A DNA stretch of 64,000 bases from Oceanobacillus indicireducens (GTDB lineage: Bacteria; Bacillota; Bacilli; Bacillales; Amphibacillaceae). The position numbers and the translations under genes were made by a program. Positions within the stretch are counted from its first letter, which is position 1, and the number at the start of each line of letters is the position of its first letter. Below, one piece after another: positions 1-7,464 of this stretch. The notes below the pieces were generated by a model. That model made no database searches. It had not been told where the DNA came from and was given only the letters and a program-made list of their open reading frames with translations. The DNA is taken from assembly GCF_014647195.1 (NCBI RefSeq), contig NZ_BMOS01000006.1:43078-107077 (forward strand), given 5' to 3'.

Positions 1-76
1 CAAATACTTCAGAAAAGTCTCCACCCGTTGTAAGTGCGGCAGAAATTACATTTTCAACTAATGTCTTATCAAGCAT
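1..76 (-). CDS. tldD: TldD-type metalloprotease, N-terminal fragment (cut by window edge)
   Basis: Only the first 25 codons are inside the window; the gene continues to the left. The reverse strand reads MLDKTLVENVISAALTTGGD followed by FSEVF, which matches the N-terminus of TldD, the zinc protease that with TldE/PmbA processes or degrades small peptides. The ATG is preceded by a strong AAAGGAGG site (about 81-88). Family assignment rests on this short stretch alone, so it is likely but not certain; the HExxxH zinc site lies outside the window. Confidence 0.7.
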   Translation of the reverse strand, partial: MLDKTLVENVISAALTTGGDFSEVF

Positions 77-254
77 ATGATTCCTCCTTTTTAAACTTTT
101 CTAAAAATACATACACTTATTATACTGCAATGAATGCTTGACTGGAAAGGGAAATGAAGTTGAATTTTTAACGTCTGAAGTTTTTGTTTTAGTTAAAGAA
201 AAAGCCTTGATGTAACAGGATTTTCTTGATAGAAAGATAGTCTAGGGGTTTTTG

Positions 255-263
255 TGGTATAAT
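255..263 (+). promoter_or_regulatory. Extended -10 promoter of the small toxin transcript
   Basis: TGG followed by TATAAT gives an extended -10 element (TGnTATAAT) with no clear -35 box. Transcription would start near 270 and leave a 5' UTR of about 75 nt before the small hydrophobic reading frame at 345. Confidence 0.5.
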
Positions 264-344
264 GGAAACTTACATTTCTTCACTTTATCAATTTTTTGAT
301 GAAGGACAGGGCGGTTGGAGTTACCGCGAAAAAGGGGGATTTCT

Positions 345-437
345 ACGACAACATTCCAATCTTTAATGATTTCTTTTTCTACTATGATCATTGCGTTAAT
401 CGTAGTCCTTGTCGCTATTTTTAACACAAAAAAATAG
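345..437 (+). CDS. Holin-like (TxpA/Hol_Tox type) small hydrophobic toxin, apparent ACG start
   Basis: A 30-codon frame encodes a single membrane helix ending in a basic tail (TTTFQSLMISFSTM, then an IIALIVVLVAIF core, then NTKK). The start-proximal TTFQSLMISF, single helix and Lys tail are typical of the putative holin-like toxins of Bacillaceae, membrane-disrupting peptides of type I toxin-antitoxin loci. AAAGGGGG at 331-338 is an excellent ribosome site six bases before codon 345, but that codon is ACG where family members have ATG. The first in-frame ATG is at 366 and would give only 23 residues. It may therefore start at ACG, start internally, or be inactivated. Terminators follow at 425-466 and 519-553. 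Confidence 0.55.
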   Translation, partial: TTTFQSLMISFSTMIIALIVVLVAIFNTKK

Positions 438-466
438 CCCCCTGTTCGCCAAATGGCTAAGGGCTA
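425..466. terminator. Bidirectional hairpin just after the toxin frame
   Basis: AAAAATAGCCC pairs with GGGCTATTTTT around a 17-base loop; there are T-runs on both strands. On the minus strand it would end the candidate antitoxin RNA. It overlaps the toxin stop codon. Confidence 0.65.
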
Positions 467-565
467 TTTTTTCTTTGTATATTAGATAACGCCACTCCCT
501 GTTAAGAGAATGGATATCTACTTGACCACAGTTACAGCTGTGGTCATTTTTTATTATATGTTCTG
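430..565 (-). ncRNA. Candidate antisense antitoxin RNA
   Basis: The reverse strand has a TATAAT box at about 573-578 with a poor -35 region. Transcription leftward from about 565 would run through the toxin 3' UTR and stop at the hairpin at 425-466, giving an RNA of about 130 nt complementary to the toxin mRNA tail. This is the arrangement of the BsrG/SR4 and TxpA/RatA loci. The call is an inference from layout. Confidence 0.35.
517..555 (+). terminator. Terminator of the toxin mRNA
   Basis: GACCACAG-TTA-CAGCTGTGGTC forms a strong stem followed by ATTTTTTATT on the plus strand. It would end the toxin transcript about 115 bases past the stop codon, leaving a 3' UTR for antisense pairing. Confidence 0.75.
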
Positions 566-639
566 TTACTATTATAATACCACATTTTTACCCAAAATAC
601 ACAAACTAATAATTTTGATTGAAAAATATAATAACTAAT

Positions 640-915
640 TTCTGGAGGTCCGCAGTCCCGAAACCTCTCGCACCTGCTGAGCGGCTGGTGAGCCTCACCT
701 CCTCTGGCAACTGTCAGTTTTATTTTCCCATTACCGTTTCATCTGGCTTAATGGGAAAACAACTGAGGGTTATTTTCCCATTAGGATGTTCTTCTTACTT
801 TAACGGGAAAACAATAGGGAATTATTTTCCTATTAGCGCGCTTACCTTGCTCTAATAAGAAAACAAACGATTCCTATTTTCCCATACGTATGATTATCTT
901 ACTTAATTGGGAAAG
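640..915. repeat. Palindromic tandem array A (about 52 bp period)
   Basis: TTTTCCCATTA or a near variant begins at 723, 773, 825 and 877, so the steps are 50, 52 and 52 bp. Each unit ends with the reverse complement (TAATGGGAAAA or variants), so every unit is an imperfect palindrome. The units also carry ATTAGG followed by TTCT, as in the arrays at 33.6, 41.0 and 55.1 kb. A 78-codon frame across it is only a by-product of the repeat. The gap on to 1119 holds nothing else I can name. Confidence 0.8.
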
Positions 916-1119
916 TATCCGTCCGCCGGGCAACTGAACGGTAATCAGGGCACTAAAATAATAGCCGAGCAAGATACTTACGTTGAATGAATTTATATCC
1001 TGAAACTTCATGGAAAGATTCTTTATTATTGAAACCAATCCACTCTTTTTTTCGTATTCAAAAGAGAAAGATAACGATCATTATCCTCCAAAATTGATTG
1101 AATACAAGGGGCTGTTATT

Positions 1120-1788
1120 ATGTTGCGTCTATTACGGAATTGGCGTCACCAGCGGAAAATAGGTAAAGTTAAACCCGGTGATGGACACGCTTTAAAAGCC
1201 TACCGCTTTTATCACTTGCTTTCCCGGTCACTTTTTTATATCCGATTAGATGAAATTGATGGGAATTCTCACACCTATACGGTTGACGTCAATTATTTTA
1301 GTGAAGAATCGAAAGCCGATATGTACCGCGATGGTAAACATATCGCTACATCTAAGCTGCCTGCAGCTTTTCCAGTGCCCGGGGGATTTATTGAAGTTGC
1401 AACGACGACTTATGGACTGAGCCGTATGCATTTTATTCCTGAGGAAGGAAGCGAACAACAACTTAGTCCATACCCCGGCTCTACAGAAGGACTCCGGATG
1501 AGGTTTGATCAGCGCTTTCCAAGGATAAGCAAGACAATTGGAATCCTAGCTATTATTATTTTGCTTGCATCAATTATACTTGGATTACCTCAACTTATCG
1601 CCCTTATTACTGAAATTCCCTTTGTCCAGGAATATATCGGGACATTCGAATCTCCTATTATGCTACCAGGCTGGTTAAATACGTTCCTAGCTATCTCCGG
1701 GGCCTTGGCAGCATTTGAACGTGCTCTCACGCTCCGAAACCATTGGCTAATTGATATGGACACCAATTTATGGGATGACTTCGACTAA
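1120..1788 (+). CDS. Unknown membrane protein with two C-terminal helices
   Basis: This 222-residue protein is not one I recognise. The N-terminal 135 residues are soluble and strongly basic at the start (LRNWRHQRK), with a mixed beta-like region and no cysteine. Hydrophobic helices are visible at about 138-164 and 180-200, followed by a short acidic tail (DTNLWDDFD). A weak AAGGGG site precedes the ATG. It stands alone, with a repeat array upstream and a non-coding gap downstream. Codon use resembles the neighbours, so it is probably a real gene of unknown role. Confidence 0.6.
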   Translation: MLRLLRNWRHQRKIGKVKPGDGHALKAYRFYHLLSRSLFYIRLDEIDGNSHTYTVDVNYFSEESKADMYRDGKHIATSKLPAAFPVPGGFIEVATTTYGLSRMHFIPEEGSEQQLSPYPGSTEGLRMRFDQRFPRISKTIGILAIIILLASIILGLPQLIALITEIPFVQEYIGTFESPIMLPGWLNTFLAISGALAAFERALTLRNHWLIDMDTNLWDDFD

Positions 1789-2131
1789 TCAACATTTGAT
1801 TTCACCTAAAATATGAAAGCTAATCATCTATAACAAACGCCCGTAGTCTTTGAAGTATGTAGCTAGACATCATTATTTAAATAATGAGTTTTGTGTAAAC
1901 TAAACGAAATGATACTTCCATACGGAATAATTTTGTTTTAGACAGCAAAAAAATATCCGGTCGCGCAATGACCGTACAACAGGGACGGGTATATGCAGGT
2001 TACTCTTAAAGGATCCGAACTATGAAGCCATGTATGACCGTCTGAGAATTTACGGATTGTATGATTTGAGAATTAAAGATGAATTTGTTAGCTTTATTTT
2101 AAATGGATAGCCAAAGTATATGGAAAGAAGG
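1789..2131. other. Gap with an orphan C-terminal reading frame
   Basis: No intact gene lies here. From about 2009 to 2110 an open frame without a start codon reads LLKDPNYEAMYDRLRIYGLY and ends LNG-stop. It looks like the tail of a lost protein, because the composition is protein-like and the frame ends cleanly, but I cannot name the family. Nothing else is apparent. Confidence 0.3.
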
Positions 2132-3142
2132 ATGAAGTTGGTTAAACTAGGAATATTAGATTACGCACAAATTGATGAAGGTAGTAACGAAAAAGAAGCG
2201 CTGGAGCAAACAGTCGAACTTGCTCAGTTAGCTGAAAGCTTAGGTTACAACCGCTTTTGGATGGCAGAGCATCACAATGTTCCAGCGTTTGCTGGCAGTT
2301 CACCCGAAATGATTATGATGCATTTAGCAAACGCTACAAAGCGTATTCGTCTTGGTTCGGGTGGAGTGATGCTCCCCCATTACAGTCCGTTAAAAGTCGC
2401 TGAAAATTTCCGGATTCTTGAAGCATTCCACCCTAACCGTATTGATTTAGGTATTGGCAATACAGTAGGAACGGCTCTCGTCAATCGGGCGATGAATGAA
2501 AATAAACGAGAGAAGCTCGACTATGAAGCGAGTATCACAGACATTGCAACGTATTTAACCGATGAAGTAAATAACGATCACCGCTTCCATGGACTCTCAG
2601 CCAATCCGGTTATCCCAACTGTTCCAGAAATGTGGCTCCTATCTATGAGTATCCGCACTGCAAAGATAGCTGCAAAGCTTGGAGTAGGATTCACTTACGG
2701 ATTTTTCCTCCGGGGTACGGACCGGCTTGATATCGGAATAAAAGCTGTCGAGACATACCGGCGCGAATTCGCCCCATCCAGATTCATGCAAGAGCCTAAA
2801 GTTTCTCTTGCCTCTTTTGTTATTGCAGCTGAAACAGAAAAGATAGCAAATGAATACCGGCAAGCTTTGGACTTATGGTTGCTCGGAAATGACCGGTTCA
2901 GCCAGTTTAAACAGTTTCCATCTGTTGAAACTGCAAGGAACTACAACTATACAGACGAGGAGAGAGCGCGCATCCAGGCAAACCGCAAACGGATGATAAC
3001 TGGGGATGTGAAACAAGTGACCAAACAATTAGACGATCTCATCCGTCTATTTCAGGCCGATGAAGTTTTAATCGTACCACTGCTTCCACATATCACCCTC
3101 CGCAAAAAAGTGATCGAACTACTTGCAGACGCGTATTTATAG
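2132..3142 (+). CDS. LLM-class flavin-dependent oxidoreductase (luciferase-like, MsnO8 type)
   Basis: A luciferase-like monooxygenase of about 336 residues that would use FMNH2 and oxygen on an unknown substrate. Visible family marks are GILDYAQIDEG at the N-terminus, GYNRFWMAEHHN, the glycine-rich RIRLGSGGVMLPHYSPLKVAE strand-turn, and DLGIGN, as in the single-subunit group often annotated MsnO8. Three starts are possible: ATG 2120, ATG 2132 and TTG 2138. GGAAAGAAGG sits just before them; 2132 is used here, but TTG 2138 (MVKLGILDY) has good spacing and matches homologues. It stands alone with an R1 element after it. Confidence 0.85.
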   Translation: MKLVKLGILDYAQIDEGSNEKEALEQTVELAQLAESLGYNRFWMAEHHNVPAFAGSSPEMIMMHLANATKRIRLGSGGVMLPHYSPLKVAENFRILEAFHPNRIDLGIGNTVGTALVNRAMNENKREKLDYEASITDIATYLTDEVNNDHRFHGLSANPVIPTVPEMWLLSMSIRTAKIAAKLGVGFTYGFFLRGTDRLDIGIKAVETYRREFAPSRFMQEPKVSLASFVIAAETEKIANEYRQALDLWLLGNDRFSQFKQFPSVETARNYNYTDEERARIQANRKRMITGDVKQVTKQLDDLIRLFQADEVLIVPLLPHITLRKKVIELLADAYL

Positions 3143-3149
3143 TTACAAC

Positions 3150-3620
3150 AAAGGCGGAAGCGCCCTTGCAGGTTAAAAACGCGACGTCCTGTCGCAACAC
3201 CTGCACTAGCACATCCTGTGCGTCGTAGCAACGTACAAACTGTGCCTCCCAGGACGGGAGGTAGTTCGATGTTGCCCCAGGACGGGGCGAACTGAACTTA
3301 ATCGAACTTCCCCTTTACGGAATGAGATAAAGGAAACATGCCCTTTTAGGGGTAGACGTGAGTTGGGCTTTAGCCCGAATTTAACCGGCCCTCCTTAAGT
3401 TTGGAGTTGATGCCCGCTTTCACCACAAGGGTAGAAGGGCGACTAAGCCGCACAAAGACCTCTCGGCAAGTCTTCTTTATCGAGTGGAGGAGTGTGAAGT
3501 TTGGGACTGCGCACTGCTCGTCCCACCAAAAGATCTGCTAGTTGCTGGGCGCTGGAGCCGGACGTGGCTAGCCCCGGATACCTAAGTTATCACAGCATTT
3601 TTATTTTATACTTTCTTATC
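3150..3620 (+). repeat. Dispersed intergenic element R1, longest copy
   Basis: This stretch shares long blocks with 6588-6735 and, in reverse orientation, with 11304-11530 and 36586-36877. Conserved blocks include GGCGGAAGCGCCC, AGCAACGTACAAACTG, GAGATAAAGGAAACA, GAGTGTGAAGTTTG and GGAGCCGGACGTGGCTAG. The outer right flank TAAGTTATCACAGCATTT is shared with the 36.6 kb copy. This copy carries an extra module (about 3170-3320) resembling a block of the R2 copy at 58.3 kb. No protein frame is conserved, so it is probably a non-autonomous mobile or RNA-level element. Confidence 0.75.
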
Positions 3621-3628
3621 TTACAAAA

Positions 3629-3669
3629 AAACGAATAAAAGGCTACTAGCTAGAGCCTTTTATTCGTTC
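3629..3669. terminator. Bidirectional terminator
   Basis: AACGAATAAAAGGCT pairs with AGCCTTTTATTCGTT, a long stem at the 3' end of the leftward gene at 3684. The A- and T-rich stem base can act on both strands. Confidence 0.75.
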
Positions 3670-3683
3670 CAATGAGTTGCGTA

Positions 3684-4352
3684 TTAATCCGTACTGTAAC
3701 GATAGATGAGTTCAAAGCTTTCTTCGTCTAGCAGTTCTGCAATGTGGACGTGGATTCCATGACCAAAGGTTACTTCTGATTCTGTCACTGCGACAACCAT
3801 TGCCTTCGTATTATTTCGTTTATCAAGATAAATATCCCCAACATAAGGCTGCAGTGTTACATCTTTCTCAGCTAGATAGGAAATCGACTCATCTTTCAAG
3901 CGTTGTTCCTCTGGCACCAGTTCCTTATCATAGTAGGCAATCTCTTGACTCGCTTCACTCTTACCAGGAACGAGCATGACATATTCATGATGCTTTACAC
4001 CATTATCCTTTGTCGTTGTTACACTGTTTTCATGCACTTCTTCAACTTTTTCAATTTCATTTAATGAATAGTGATCAAATAAGTCTGGTGCAGGCTTCGT
4101 AATTAAAATGTAATCACCCGGCTCCGGCTTTTTATACTGATCAATTGTATACCGTTGTCCGTAGAAAATAAATGTATCATTATGTTTTGGTCGATACAAT
4201 TCGATATCAGCTGCTCTTGTAAGAATTTGCTCCATATCTTTCAGACGATATAAGTGGACGGATTGTCTGAACATCGGCTTAACGGAGTATACTTTATGCA
4301 ACTCATTTTTATAAAAAACAAACTGTCCCTTACGAACCTGATATAACTTCAT
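3684..4352 (-). CDS. Conserved protein of unknown function downstream of yfmR
   Basis: A soluble protein of about 222 residues that I do not recognise. It is rich in Tyr, Lys and Glu, has no signal peptide or membrane helix, and shows an internal likeness: MKLYQVRKGQFVFYKNELHK near the start and NDTFIFYGQRYTIDQYKKPE near residue 60 look like two copies of a small beta domain. The ATG at 4352 has AGGAGG six bases upstream, better than the TTG two codons earlier. It follows yfmR on the same strand after about 75 bp, so the two may be co-transcribed. A role in translation would be a guess. Confidence 0.7.
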   Translation of the reverse strand: MKLYQVRKGQFVFYKNELHKVYSVKPMFRQSVHLYRLKDMEQILTRAADIELYRPKHNDTFIFYGQRYTIDQYKKPEPGDYILITKPAPDLFDHYSLNEIEKVEEVHENSVTTTKDNGVKHHEYVMLVPGKSEASQEIAYYDKELVPEEQRLKDESISYLAEKDVTLQPYVGDIYLDKRNNTKAMVVAVTESEVTFGHGIHVHIAELLDEESFELIYRYSTD

Positions 4353-4428
4353 ATCCAACCTCCTGATTTTTTAATCAACGCTTATATTTGTACATGATTC
4401 ACTAGAATCAATGTTTCTAAACCTTTAC

Positions 4429-6312
4429 CTATCTATTTTCAAATGCTTCAACCATTAAAGATAATTCTTCCCAACGTTCCATTTTCTGATCAAGTTCCGC
4501 TTGTACATCTTCCTGCTCCGCGAAAAGACGCTGAACTTCTCCTGCATCGCTGCCAGCATCTGCAATCTGTTGTTCCAACTCGGAGACACGTTCCTCTAAT
4601 CCCATTATATCATCTTCAATCGTTTCCCATTCTTTCTGTTCACGGTAAGTAAGCTTCTTTTGTTTTCTCTCTTCCGCGCTCTGTTTTTCTCGTTGTTTTG
4701 GCAACTTTTCTACCGGCTCGGTCTCTCGGATGTTTTCCAAGTATTCACTGTATGTTCCAATATACCGCACTATTTTTCCAGTATTGGTAAAAATAATTAA
4801 CCGATCTGCCACCCGATCAAGGAAATAACGATCATGGGAAACCGTAACGACAACACCTGGGAAAGATCTGAGATATTCTTCTAGGACACTTAATGTCTGT
4901 GTATCCAAATCATTCGTCGGCTCATCAAGGAATAAGACGTTCGGCTCTTCCATTAAGATTTTGAGTAAATAAAGGCGACGCTTCTCCCCACCAGAAAGTC
5001 TCCTAATATACGTATATTGCTCACTGCGGGAAAAGAGGAATCGTTCACACATCTGCTCAGCCGAAATAACGTTACCATCTACCGAATGGACGACTTCAGC
5101 TGTCTCTTTAATATAATCGATAACTCGCTGTTCACCATCCAGTTCCTCGTCACCTTGTGTATAATAACCGATTCTAACTGTTTCCCCTACTTCTACTTTT
5201 CCAGCATCAGGCGCAAGACGCCCGGCCATAATGTTAAGCAAGCTTGTCTTCCCAGAACCATTCGGTCCGATGATACCGATCCGGTCTCCAGGGATAATTA
5301 GTTCATTGAAATCATTAAGAACTTGTTTATCAACGAAAGATTTCGAAATATTTTCAAGTTCCAATACCTTTTTACCAAGCCGGTGAGAACCAATTTGTAC
5401 TTCTATTCCCTGTTTTTTCGTGTCGAACTGCTTCTCTTGCAATTCTTCTATTCGTCCAATTCTCGCTTTTTGCTTTGTTGAGCGGGCCCTGGCACCGCGC
5501 TTTAGCCAAGCAAGCTCACGGCGGAGGACATTATGATGTTTTGCTTCACTTTCCCGTTCCAGTTCTTCACGTTCCGCTTTCTTCTCTAGAAAAACCTCAT
5601 AATTTCCTTCATACGAATATAGATTCCCTTTATCCAATTCAAAAATTCGATTCGTCACCCGATTTAAAAAGTAACGGTCATGCGTTACGAGCAAAAGCGC
5701 TCCCGGATAAGTTTGCAAATACTTTTCCAACCACTCTACTGTCAGATGATCCAAATGGTTTGTCGGTTCATCGAGAATCAATAATTCTGCTGGTTGAATT
5801 AGTGCTTTCGCTAAAGCGATCCGTTTCTTTTGGCCTCCGGAAAGCTCTCCTGTTAATTTATCGAAGTCGGTAATCCCTAATTTCGTTAAAATTGTTTTCG
5901 CCTGCGTATTCGCTTCCCAGGCATCTTGTTCATCCATTTGACGCTGCAGTTTCAATAATTTTTCTTGCAGTCTCTCCTGCTCCGGTTCTGCTTGAAGCTC
6001 TAACAGGGCCTGCTCATAGGCCCGGAGCAACTTCATAAGTGCGGATTCCCCGTAATAGATTTGCTCAATCACGGTAAGGTTTGGATCTAGTTCTGGATCC
6101 TGTGCTAAATATTCTATTTCGTAATCTTTCGCATGAGCGATCGTCCCTTTTTCCAAGGTTGCAAGCCCAGCAATCGTACGAAGGAGTGTGGATTTTCCAG
6201 TCCCATTTACACCAATCAGACCAATTCTTTCAGATGGGGAAATGGTAAAATGGATCGAATCAAAAAGCACTTTATCTCCATACGACTTATATAATTGTTC
6301 AGCAGTTAGCAT
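4429..6312 (-). CDS. yfmR: ABC-F ribosome-associated ATPase YfmR/Uup
   Basis: A 627-residue ABC-F protein with two ATP-binding cassettes and no membrane domain. Cassette 1 has Walker A GVNGTGKST (34-42), signature LSGGQKKR and Walker B LLILDEPTNHLD. Cassette 2 has GPNGSGKTS, LSGGEKRR and VLFLDEPTNDLD. Between them is the basic linker expected to reach into the ribosomal E site, and a C-terminal coiled coil from about residue 545 marks the Uup/YfmR branch. YfmR helps stalled ribosomes, including at polyproline stretches alongside EF-P. Length matches B. subtilis YfmR (about 629). The start has AGGAAGGA upstream; a small membrane protein gene lies 12 bp upstream. Confidence 0.93.
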   Translation of the reverse strand: MLTAEQLYKSYGDKVLFDSIHFTISPSERIGLIGVNGTGKSTLLRTIAGLATLEKGTIAHAKDYEIEYLAQDPELDPNLTVIEQIYYGESALMKLLRAYEQALLELQAEPEQERLQEKLLKLQRQMDEQDAWEANTQAKTILTKLGITDFDKLTGELSGGQKKRIALAKALIQPAELLILDEPTNHLDHLTVEWLEKYLQTYPGALLLVTHDRYFLNRVTNRIFELDKGNLYSYEGNYEVFLEKKAEREELERESEAKHHNVLRRELAWLKRGARARSTKQKARIGRIEELQEKQFDTKKQGIEVQIGSHRLGKKVLELENISKSFVDKQVLNDFNELIIPGDRIGIIGPNGSGKTSLLNIMAGRLAPDAGKVEVGETVRIGYYTQGDEELDGEQRVIDYIKETAEVVHSVDGNVISAEQMCERFLFSRSEQYTYIRRLSGGEKRRLYLLKILMEEPNVLFLDEPTNDLDTQTLSVLEEYLRSFPGVVVTVSHDRYFLDRVADRLIIFTNTGKIVRYIGTYSEYLENIRETEPVEKLPKQREKQSAEERKQKKLTYREQKEWETIEDDIMGLEERVSELEQQIADAGSDAGEVQRLFAEQEDVQAELDQKMERWEELSLMVEAFENR

Positions 6313-6324
6313 AAAAAATCCTTC

Positions 6325-6510
6325 CTATTCGGTTTTTTCTTTTCTTACTTTCAACAGGTTTTTGACGACCATTACAATTAAAAACAACAACCATGACGTT
6401 ACAACATAAAAAATGTTTTTACTTGTACCTGTCATCTCATTATAGAAGAAAAACATTCCAAGCCAAACGACCGCTATCATACCTAACTGTGTAACTAACA
6501 GCTTATTCAT
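6325..6510 (-). CDS. Small two-helix membrane protein upstream of yfmR
   Basis: A 61-residue protein with two hydrophobic helices (about 5-22 and 34-52) and a positively charged C-terminal tail (KNLLKVRKEKTE), suggesting a hairpin with both ends inside. I do not recognise the family. A GGAGG site lies upstream of the ATG, and it ends 12 bp before yfmR, so they probably share a transcript. The clean start and spacing argue for a real gene. Confidence 0.6.
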   Translation of the reverse strand: MNKLLVTQLGMIAVVWLGMFFFYNEMTGTSKNIFYVVTSWLLFLIVMVVKNLLKVRKEKTE

Positions 6511-6587
6511 GATTCAACCTCCGTTCATTACTCTTCTTCCACTAAGTTTATCTCACAAACACGGATATTTCCATTTAAACACACAAA

Positions 6588-6735
6588 CAAAGGCGTAAGT
6601 GGCCGTTTAGCAACGTACAAACTGGAACACTTTGCAATGAGATAAAGGAAACACAGCGACCAACGGGAGCTGATGTTGACTTATCGATTGGAAAAGTGTG
6701 AAGTTTGCTAGTTGCTGGCCACTGGAGCCGGACGT
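6588..6735 (+). repeat. Dispersed element R1, short copy
   Basis: Shares CGTTTAGCAACGTACAAACT, GAGATAAAGGAAACA, GTGTGAAGTTTG and GGAGCCGGACGTGGCT with the other R1 copies, but lacks the central blocks of the 3150 and 36586 copies. A 62-codon leftward frame across it has no ribosome site and is not a gene. Confidence 0.75.
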
Positions 6736-6846
6736 GGCTGTTCCAGTAATTAAACTGGACCCAAGCTTTAATGTATTATAGTTACAAACACACAAAAGGC
6801 AAGCGTCAGCGCTCGCCTCTTTTATATTATTACGATGTCCTATATA

Positions 6847-7125
6847 CTATTGAGCAAGAACATCATGGTATTCTACTGTATCTTCCATTCGTTTCTTGGC
6901 AAATACACAAAGGGGTTTAATTTTTTTATTATGCTCACGAGCGTATAAAACGACTTGTTCCAATAATTCCCCAGCAATCCCCTGACCTCTTAACTCATCA
7001 GAGACATAAGTATGATCGATGACTACTAATGATCTATTAGATTCCACATATGTTATCTCAGCAAGCGGTGTTTTCACATCTTCGCCTACATAAAACTTAT
7101 TTCCGGCTTTTTTAATGGTTGTCAT
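6847..7125 (-). CDS. yjdJ: Small GNAT-like N-acetyltransferase (YjdJ family)
   Basis: A 92-residue minimal acetyltransferase of the YjdJ/COG2388 group (GNAT_yjdJ). The acetyl-CoA loop is visible as SDELRGQGIAGELLEQ (about 42-57), followed by a helix and the KIKPLCVFAKK strand typical of this family. Such proteins are thought to acetylate small molecules or proteins, but substrates are unknown. AGGAGG precedes the ATG. It is monocistronic, with an R1 copy downstream. Confidence 0.85.
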   Translation of the reverse strand: MTTIKKAGNKFYVGEDVKTPLAEITYVESNRSLVVIDHTYVSDELRGQGIAGELLEQVVLYAREHNKKIKPLCVFAKKRMEDTVEYHDVLAQ

Positions 7126-7400
7126 TCTTAAATCCTCCTAAACATAAGATCTATTCTATTATAACTCATAATTATTACATTTTGTGAAAACATCAAAAAA
7201 ATATTTACGGAAATATTACATTGGCTTCATAATGTACTGCTATACTTATCATAGAATCAGTAGTAAAGTGCTAAATCACGAGATGGAGAAGTAACTTAAA
7301 TGGTGAAATTACTAGTAATACTAATAGGACAATCCCTCACTAGGTCAAAATTATTAGGACCAAACCTTATTCTCGTCTCTGCCCTATCAGTAAGCAAAAA

Positions 7401-7446
7401 AACACTATCATACGGGGGATGTCTACACTCCCCGCATGATAGTGTT
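7401..7446 (-). terminator. Terminator of the lipoprotein gene
   Basis: ACACTATCATGCGGGG and its near-complement form a long stem around a short loop; on the minus strand it is followed by TTTTTT. It lies just past the stop codon of the leftward gene at 7465. The gap to 7126 holds nothing else evident. Confidence 0.85.
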
Positions 7447-7464
7447 GATTGCCTTTTATATATT

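Noticed and set aside
242..427. 61-codon leftward frame opposite the small toxin
   Set aside because: Antisense shadow of the toxin and its leader; no ribosome site or protein-like composition.
619..855. 78-codon rightward frame
   Set aside because: It runs through palindromic array A; the sequence is explained by the 52-bp repeat, and there is no ribosome site.
5475..5873. 132-codon frame antisense to yfmR
   Set aside because: Shadow of a strongly supported ABC-F gene on the other strand.
6607..6795. 62-codon leftward frame
   Set aside because: Lies entirely in the R1 repeat and is not conserved in other R1 copies.
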